From positions 1 through 29,655 of the forward strand of contig JBCBIX010000025.1 of the NCBI GenBank assembly GCA_038523965.1: 29,655 bases of DNA. Reading direction: 5' to 3'. This document shows, one piece after another, positions 25,780 through 29,655 of this stretch. Made by a program: the position numbers and the translations under genes. Source of the stretch: JAJRXG01 sp038523965 (GTDB lineage: Bacteria; Bacteroidota; Bacteroidia; Chitinophagales; Saprospiraceae). The notes beneath the pieces are model-generated. The model searched no databases. It had not been told where the DNA came from and was given only the letters and a program-made list of their open reading frames with translations. The first letter of the stretch is position 1. Every line of letters begins with the position of its first letter.

Positions 25780-28080
25780 ATGAAGAATGTACTTACTCAT
25801 TCTATTAGTATCCTTCTGCTTGGCATCGTCTGTTCTCCATCTGCAGATGGACAAGTAGACTTTAAGTCAAGTAGTGCGAATAAGTACAGCTCCACTGTCT
25901 TGGATGATATGTTCGAGGGTTATCAGCTTCTACATCCTGAGGGTCGACAACTCAAGTCAACTTCAGGCTATGTTCAGATGAAAATTCAAGGGGCCAAGGG
26001 ATTCGTTCTGGACTTGGAGTTGTATGAATCAGATCTCATATCCCCACATCATAAGGTCTATACCCCAAGTGGTGAACTCGATATGCGAGGCCAGTTAGCC
26101 ACTACTTACCAAGGACATCTTAAAGGAGAACCTCAGACAAACGTCTATCTCACTGGGAGTGAGTCTGGAATTACTGCCATGATTGATAGAGGTGGAAGTA
26201 CACTTCTCATCGAAAATGCACACAGCCTCGATCCCTCGCTTCCCAAAGATCTTCATGTCATCTATGATATCCGACAACTAAAGCAGAATGATCGAACGGT
26301 AAAGTGTGCCGCACATGAAGTCCATAATAAGACGCAAGAACTTATCAGGCGTTACCGCAAGAACAGTGGGTGTGAGATAGCGGAGTTGGCTATCGCTCTG
26401 GATGCGTCCTATAGAAGTCATCATGGAGGAACTGCAGAAGCCATCGCCAGGTCGATTGCCATCATGAATCTTGTAGCGGCAGACTACACTGGAATCTTCA
26501 GTAAGAATATCGAGTTTTCTATCGTCGAGCATTTTGTCTCAACGTCGACAGCTGAAGACCCATGGACCAGCGCTACAAGAGCCGGAGATTTACTTAACAG
26601 TTTTGTGTCGTGGGCACCTAATGGATTTACTGCAACTCACGACTTAGGACAGCTCTGGACGAAAAGAGACATATGGGAATACGATAGTCAAGGACAAGTC
26701 AACAATAGTGTGGCCGGTCTTGCATATATAGGGGCCGTGTGCCGATCTTTTAAGTATCATCTTGTCGAGGAGTACACCTCAATCACATGGGGTCTGAGAG
26801 TACTAACGACTCATGAAATCGGACATAATTTTGGTTCTAATCATGATGCTACCGCAGGCCAAATTATGTCAAGTAGTGTCTCGAATACTTCATCATGGTC
26901 CCAACAATCCCGAACTGTCATTAATAATGCTCTCAGTGGGTACACTTGTCTCGAAGACTGTGTCTCGGGGGCCTGTTCACGGATCATTGCCATTACACCT
27001 GGAGACTGCCGTCGAAATGGTGGAACGACACGATATGATCTTGAGATCACCTTGGAACATGCCAATACGGGGGCTGGGGGGTTTAATGTCAATGTAAAAG
27101 GGCAGAACTATTCGTTTGATTGGTCAAGTAGTCCACAGACCATCTTAATTCAGGGCTTAACATCTTCAGAAGTATCAAATGTGACTGCATCCATAGCGGC
27201 TACGGATGGCTCAGATGTTGGATGTGGTGGGACAGGCACTTATGACGAGCCGTTGTCTGACTGCGGTTCGATCCAGTATTTCGAGACATTTGATGCTTGT
27301 ACTATACCTCAGGGCTGGACCGAGACATCCACAAACCAGTTTACCTTCAACGGGGGCGATCCGCTGATTCAGTACGCATGGAAGTTTTTGGGGTCGGAAC
27401 GGATCTATGGTAACTACAATCAGGCTACAAATACCCAGACTTCACGAACTCTGAACGGTACATGTATGGCCATCATGGATGATGATATCACTAACTCCTC
27501 GTTCTATTCGGGTACGGTCACATTGACAACACCCACTTTTGACCTTGGCTCCAGCAGCGAAGTGACCGTTAGCTTTGACTACCTGTTCCATGACTTTGGT
27601 CGACCCTCACCTAAAGTAGCCAATAACAGCTTTTTCCGAGTTGAAGTATTTGACGGTCAGCAGTATCGGGTTATTCTAAATGCGGAATCTACATTGTGTG
27701 ACTGGTCTGATATCTGGCAGGAGTACTGTATGGCCTCATATGAATCGGATCTCACTCAGTATAAGAATGATGATTTCAGACTTCGATTCACCTATTCGGA
27801 TGCTGACTCCTGGGCTGGAATGGCGGCACTGGATAATTTGAGAATAACCGCCGCCAATCAAAGCAACGATGATAGCATAACTGGCTGTCAAGAAGTGCTG
27901 GAGATAAGTAATACAGGCTTAGAAGGGGATTATCGAGCAGAGGTGATGCTACGCACCAACGGATCGGTTGACCTATCTGGATCCACCGTCTTCAGTGCTG
28001 GTCAGATTGAAATCGTGCCCGGATTTACAGTTGATGCTTCGATAGAATTCAGCATTGATAACGAGGGTTGTACAAACTGA
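25780..28080 (+). CDS. Secreted ADAM/reprolysin-like (M12B) zinc metallopeptidase with stacked-beta C-terminal tail
   Basis: The protein has 766 residues. A signal peptide ends SADG|Q. Residues about 30-170 resemble an ADAM prodomain (TYQGHLKGEPQTNVYLTGSESGITAMI..., then ENAHS). A lone Cys176 in VKCAAHEV lies where a cysteine switch would be. The catalytic domain (about 190-395) has the metzincin motif HEIGHNFGSNHD (His345, Glu346, His349, His355) and a Met-turn (Met363 in QIMSSS). Next come an Ig-like domain, a MAM/jelly-roll-like domain (from about residue 500; FETFDACTIPQGWTE...LDNLRIT) and the C-terminal stacked-beta tail ending EGCTN. By family, metzincins cleave extracellular proteins. 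The tail is probably a sorting or anchoring signal. Confidence 0.88.
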   Translation: MKNVLTHSISILLLGIVCSPSADGQVDFKSSSANKYSSTVLDDMFEGYQLLHPEGRQLKSTSGYVQMKIQGAKGFVLDLELYESDLISPHHKVYTPSGELDMRGQLATTYQGHLKGEPQTNVYLTGSESGITAMIDRGGSTLLIENAHSLDPSLPKDLHVIYDIRQLKQNDRTVKCAAHEVHNKTQELIRRYRKNSGCEIAELAIALDASYRSHHGGTAEAIARSIAIMNLVAADYTGIFSKNIEFSIVEHFVSTSTAEDPWTSATRAGDLLNSFVSWAPNGFTATHDLGQLWTKRDIWEYDSQGQVNNSVAGLAYIGAVCRSFKYHLVEEYTSITWGLRVLTTHEIGHNFGSNHDATAGQIMSSSVSNTSSWSQQSRTVINNALSGYTCLEDCVSGACSRIIAITPGDCRRNGGTTRYDLEITLEHANTGAGGFNVNVKGQNYSFDWSSSPQTILIQGLTSSEVSNVTASIAATDGSDVGCGGTGTYDEPLSDCGSIQYFETFDACTIPQGWTETSTNQFTFNGGDPLIQYAWKFLGSERIYGNYNQATNTQTSRTLNGTCMAIMDDDITNSSFYSGTVTLTTPTFDLGSSSEVTVSFDYLFHDFGRPSPKVANNSFFRVEVFDGQQYRVILNAESTLCDWSDIWQEYCMASYESDLTQYKNDDFRLRFTYSDADSWAGMAALDNLRITAANQSNDDSITGCQEVLEISNTGLEGDYRAEVMLRTNGSVDLSGSTVFSAGQIEIVPGFTVDASIEFSIDNEGCTN

Positions 28081-28088
28081 TGTATTGA

Positions 28089-28111
28089 TATCAGAAGATG
28101 ACAATCTGATA
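28089..28111 (+). repeat. 7-bp perfect inverted repeat upstream of yceI-like gene
   Basis: TATCAGA (28089-28095) and TCTGATA (28105-28111) are exact complements around a 9-base loop. The right arm overlaps the candidate -33 element (TCTG, 28105-28108). It may be an operator or a weak transcription-end hairpin for the protease gene. It contains the TATCA/TGATA half-sites also seen at 29203-29217. Confidence 0.45.
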
Positions 28112-28135
28112 GAAGTGTAACTACCCTTATTTTTG
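28105..28135 (+). promoter_or_regulatory. Candidate Bacteroidota sigma-A promoter for yceI-like/OB-fold operon
   Basis: TATTTTTG (28128-28135) is an exact TAnnTTTG -7 box. TCTG (28105-28108) matches the TTTG -33 box at three of four positions with a 19-base spacer. Transcription would begin about 10 bases before the ATG at 28152. This is the best-placed promoter seen in the window. Confidence 0.45.
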
Positions 28136-28151
28136 TTTCTTCAAGATCTTT

Positions 28152-28751
28152 ATGCTTTCGTTTTTACTTGCCCTTCTCACGTGGATCTCAGCGGACTCAC
28201 CACAGATCGATCTCGCTCAGCGATATGTTTCTCGTACCGCTCACGTCCATGTTGAGAGTGCTAATCGATTTAAGACGATTGTAGCGGATAACTATCAGGT
28301 ATATAGTGAGATCAGCTCAGTTTCTGGTACAATTAAATTGACCGGATTGGTAAAGTCTTTTGAATTTGACTGGGGAGCTTTGGACCAGGCTTTTCATAGC
28401 AGTCGTGTTGATCTCAGCCAATATGCCAAGTTTACATTCACAGGGAGTATTGAAAACTTGGCAGCAATTGATTTTGCCCGAATGGGCCAACAAAAAGTGG
28501 TCGTTAGCGGAATTCTCAAAATGGGAGGATATTCCCGCAAAACATCTGCTCAAGGGACAATGACTATCCAGCCCGATGGACGTCTTAAAGCGAAGGCTGA
28601 TTTTGTCATTCGTATTGAGGAGGCGAGCGTTGCAACAATCAATAAGATGATGAGGGACAAATTACCTTCAGTTATGGCTGTCGACGTGGATCGCCTCGGG
28701 ATCTCACGCGATATCCGATTGTCTCTTTCAGCTACTTACCGTCCCAGATAG
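28152..28751 (+). CDS. YceI-like family periplasmic protein
   Basis: The protein has 199 residues. It begins with a short hydrophobic leader (MLSFLLALLTWISADS). The rest shows the YceI beta-barrel (lipocalin-like) pattern: VHVESANRFKTIVADNYQVYSEISSVSGTI, then a KFTFTGSI strand, and a central VVVSGILKMGGYSRKTSAQGTM motif. The YceI fold binds isoprenoid or amide lipids in characterised members, and its ligand here is unknown. The usual mid-barrel segment looks short and the match is divergent. The gene lies 8 bases before the OB-fold gene, so the two form an operon. Confidence 0.75.
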   Translation: MLSFLLALLTWISADSPQIDLAQRYVSRTAHVHVESANRFKTIVADNYQVYSEISSVSGTIKLTGLVKSFEFDWGALDQAFHSSRVDLSQYAKFTFTGSIENLAAIDFARMGQQKVVVSGILKMGGYSRKTSAQGTMTIQPDGRLKAKADFVIRIEEASVATINKMMRDKLPSVMAVDVDRLGISRDIRLSLSATYRPR

Positions 28752-28759
28752 ATACCCAG

Positions 28760-29170
28760 ATGATTAAAACTATAGTGAGGATTCTAATGGTTTTGATAGC
28801 TGTGGCTATGGTAGGTTATATCGTCCTTCTAAAATGGCCAAAGGCATCGATCAAAAATCAAAGCTCTGCACTTTATATCAGTGCTTCAGATCTTTATCTC
28901 GACTACACGAACGACGAGACAAAAGCAGCCAGCCTATATTATGATAAGGTTATAACTGTGGAAGGCAGCATCATGGAGCATTATGTGGACGAGAATGGTG
29001 CCCCAGTAGTCATCCTGGGAATCGAATCCCCTTCTGTCCTGGCCACTTTGGAGCCTTCTGAAGCAACAAAGGTGGAATCCTTGAAGTCTGGGAGTTCTAT
29101 CCGCATAAAGGGATTATGCACCGGTATGCTTATGGAAGTGACCCTAAACAAGGGTGTAATTATCAATTAG
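28760..29170 (+). CDS. Membrane-anchored OB-fold (tRNA_anti-like) protein
   Basis: The protein has 136 residues with a single N-terminal transmembrane helix (IVRILMVLIAVAMVGYIVLL). Next come a Leu/Tyr/Asp-rich helix (SASDLYLDYTNDETKAASLYYDKVI) and a compact beta-domain (VEGSIMEHYV...VVILGI...SSIRIKGLCTGMLMEVTLNKGVII). This matches the OB-fold 'tRNA_anti-like' family (PF12869). These are small Bacteroidota/Proteobacteria envelope proteins that often have no known function despite the name. It follows the YceI-like gene by 8 bases, and the pair may act together at the envelope. Confidence 0.75.
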   Translation: MIKTIVRILMVLIAVAMVGYIVLLKWPKASIKNQSSALYISASDLYLDYTNDETKAASLYYDKVITVEGSIMEHYVDENGAPVVILGIESPSVLATLEPSEATKVESLKSGSSIRIKGLCTGMLMEVTLNKGVIIN

Positions 29171-29202
29171 GCACTCCTATCACTAACCACTCTTCTGTTA
29201 AA

Positions 29203-29217
29203 TTATCATGGTGATAA
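29203..29217. promoter_or_regulatory. Palindrome in the sigma-factor gene promoter region
   Basis: TTATCA-TGG-TGATAA is a perfect 6-bp inverted repeat. It sits between a weak -33 box (TCTG, 29194-29197) and a one-mismatch -7 box (TAACTTTC, 29219-29226), directly upstream of the sigma-factor gene. This is a natural place for a repressor operator. No regulator is identified. Confidence 0.4.
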
Positions 29218-29256
29218 GTAACTTTCAGCCATTAACACGTCTAATGGTCGAACGAC

Positions 29257-29655
29257 ATGCTTAGTTATCTATGGGTACTACTCCAAGGCAGTGATCAACG
29301 GACACTGAGCGACGAAGAAGTAATCGCCGAATACCTCAGGACTCAGAACAACTTCTTTTTCGAATTACTCTATGAAAGATATTCAAAGAAGGTTTTTGGG
29401 AAGTGCTTAACGATACTGAAGGATGAGGCGAAAGCACAGGATGCTACGCAAGATATTATGATGAAGGTCTTGCTCAACCTCTCGCGTTTTGGAGGACGTT
29501 CTAAGTTTTCGACATGGTTGTACTCCATCACATATAATTTCTGTATCGACTATGTGCGAAAGTTAAAAAAGGACCCAAGTGTGTACATGGACGATATTGG
29601 GAACTATGAAGGCGAAGAAATTGAAGTGTCTGATGCGGTTATCTTGGAATCCAAA
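29257..29655 (+). CDS. ECF-type RNA polymerase sigma factor, 3'-truncated by window edge
   Basis: The frame starts at the ATG at 29257; the in-frame stop TAA at 29242 excludes longer starts. It is open to the window end, giving the first 133 residues. Residues about 35-105 form a sigma-70 region 2 helical bundle (FELLYERYSKKVFGKCLTILKDEAKAQDATQDIMMKVLLNLSRF...STWLYSITYNFCIDYVRK). It includes the core-binding 'DA.Q..F/M..v' segment and the -10-recognising region. The acidic sequence after it leads toward region 4, which lies outside the window. ECF factors recruit RNA polymerase to stress or envelope regulons, usually under an anti-sigma factor that may be the next gene. No partner is visible here. 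Confidence 0.9.
   Translation, partial: MLSYLWVLLQGSDQRTLSDEEVIAEYLRTQNNFFFELLYERYSKKVFGKCLTILKDEAKAQDATQDIMMKVLLNLSRFGGRSKFSTWLYSITYNFCIDYVRKLKKDPSVYMDDIGNYEGEEIEVSDAVILESK

Noticed and set aside
28089..28140. Intrinsic terminator after the protease gene
   Set aside because: The hairpin is AT-rich, and the T-run begins about 20 bases after the stem and is better explained as a TAnnTTTG promoter box. A weak terminator role is not excluded.
1..29655. tRNA/rRNA genes, CRISPR arrays, insertion sequences, phage or integron elements
   Set aside because: I saw no cloverleaf-like segment, regular direct repeats, transposase motif or att-like duplication. Coding density and style look uniform throughout.

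Overview
The window reads as chromosomal DNA of a Bacteroidota bacterium, most likely of the Saprospiria (Saprospiraceae/Lewinella-like) branch. Four observations support this. Six of the seven exported proteins with a clear signal peptide have Gln at the predicted +1 position after cleavage (the 'Bacteroidetes Q-rule'). Several intergenic gaps contain the Bacteroidota sigma-A -7 motif TAnnTTTG. Start codons mostly lack a Shine-Dalgarno sequence. Two secreted proteins share the C-terminal stacked-beta ('coathanger') tail that ends in a near-terminal Cys. I see no rRNA, tRNA, CRISPR array, insertion sequence or phage gene. Coding density is very high, and the longest non-coding gap is about 200 bases (24824-25022).

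Layout. 2-1992 (+): the 3' part of an EnvC-like murein hydrolase activator, then the ribosome-associated GTPase HflX. 2104-8779 (+): a DUF2207 membrane protein, a POT-family and an OPT-family peptide transporter, and an M16 zinc peptidase, which together suggest peptide use. 8776-12321 (-): probable operon asd -> DUF349-like coiled-coil protein -> sugar-1-phosphate nucleotidylyltransferase. 12438-14605 (+): a secreted lamin-tail-domain protein translationally coupled to an ElaA-type acetyltransferase. 14613-17105 (-): topA. 17261-21378 (+): a DCC-family protein coupled to a 1226-residue exported protein that joins a purple-acid-phosphatase-like domain, a possible protein-kinase-like fold and an outer-membrane beta-barrel. 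21375-24823 (-): an exported protein of unknown function, the tRNA-modification enzyme MtaB and a GT4 glycosyltransferase. 25023-28080 (+): two secreted proteins with matching C-terminal tails, the second an ADAM/reprolysin-like metallopeptidase. 28152-29170 (+): a YceI-like protein and an OB-fold protein. 29257-end (+): an ECF-type RNA polymerase sigma factor cut by the window edge.

Most genes are housekeeping or surface functions. I see no recognised defence or mobile system. The parts that best repay a closer look are the phosphatase/kinase-like/barrel fusion at 17698-21378, the ADAM-like protease and its partner at 25023-28080, the DUF349-like protein at 9787-11247, and two inverted repeats upstream of the yceI-like and sigma-factor genes that share the same half-site.
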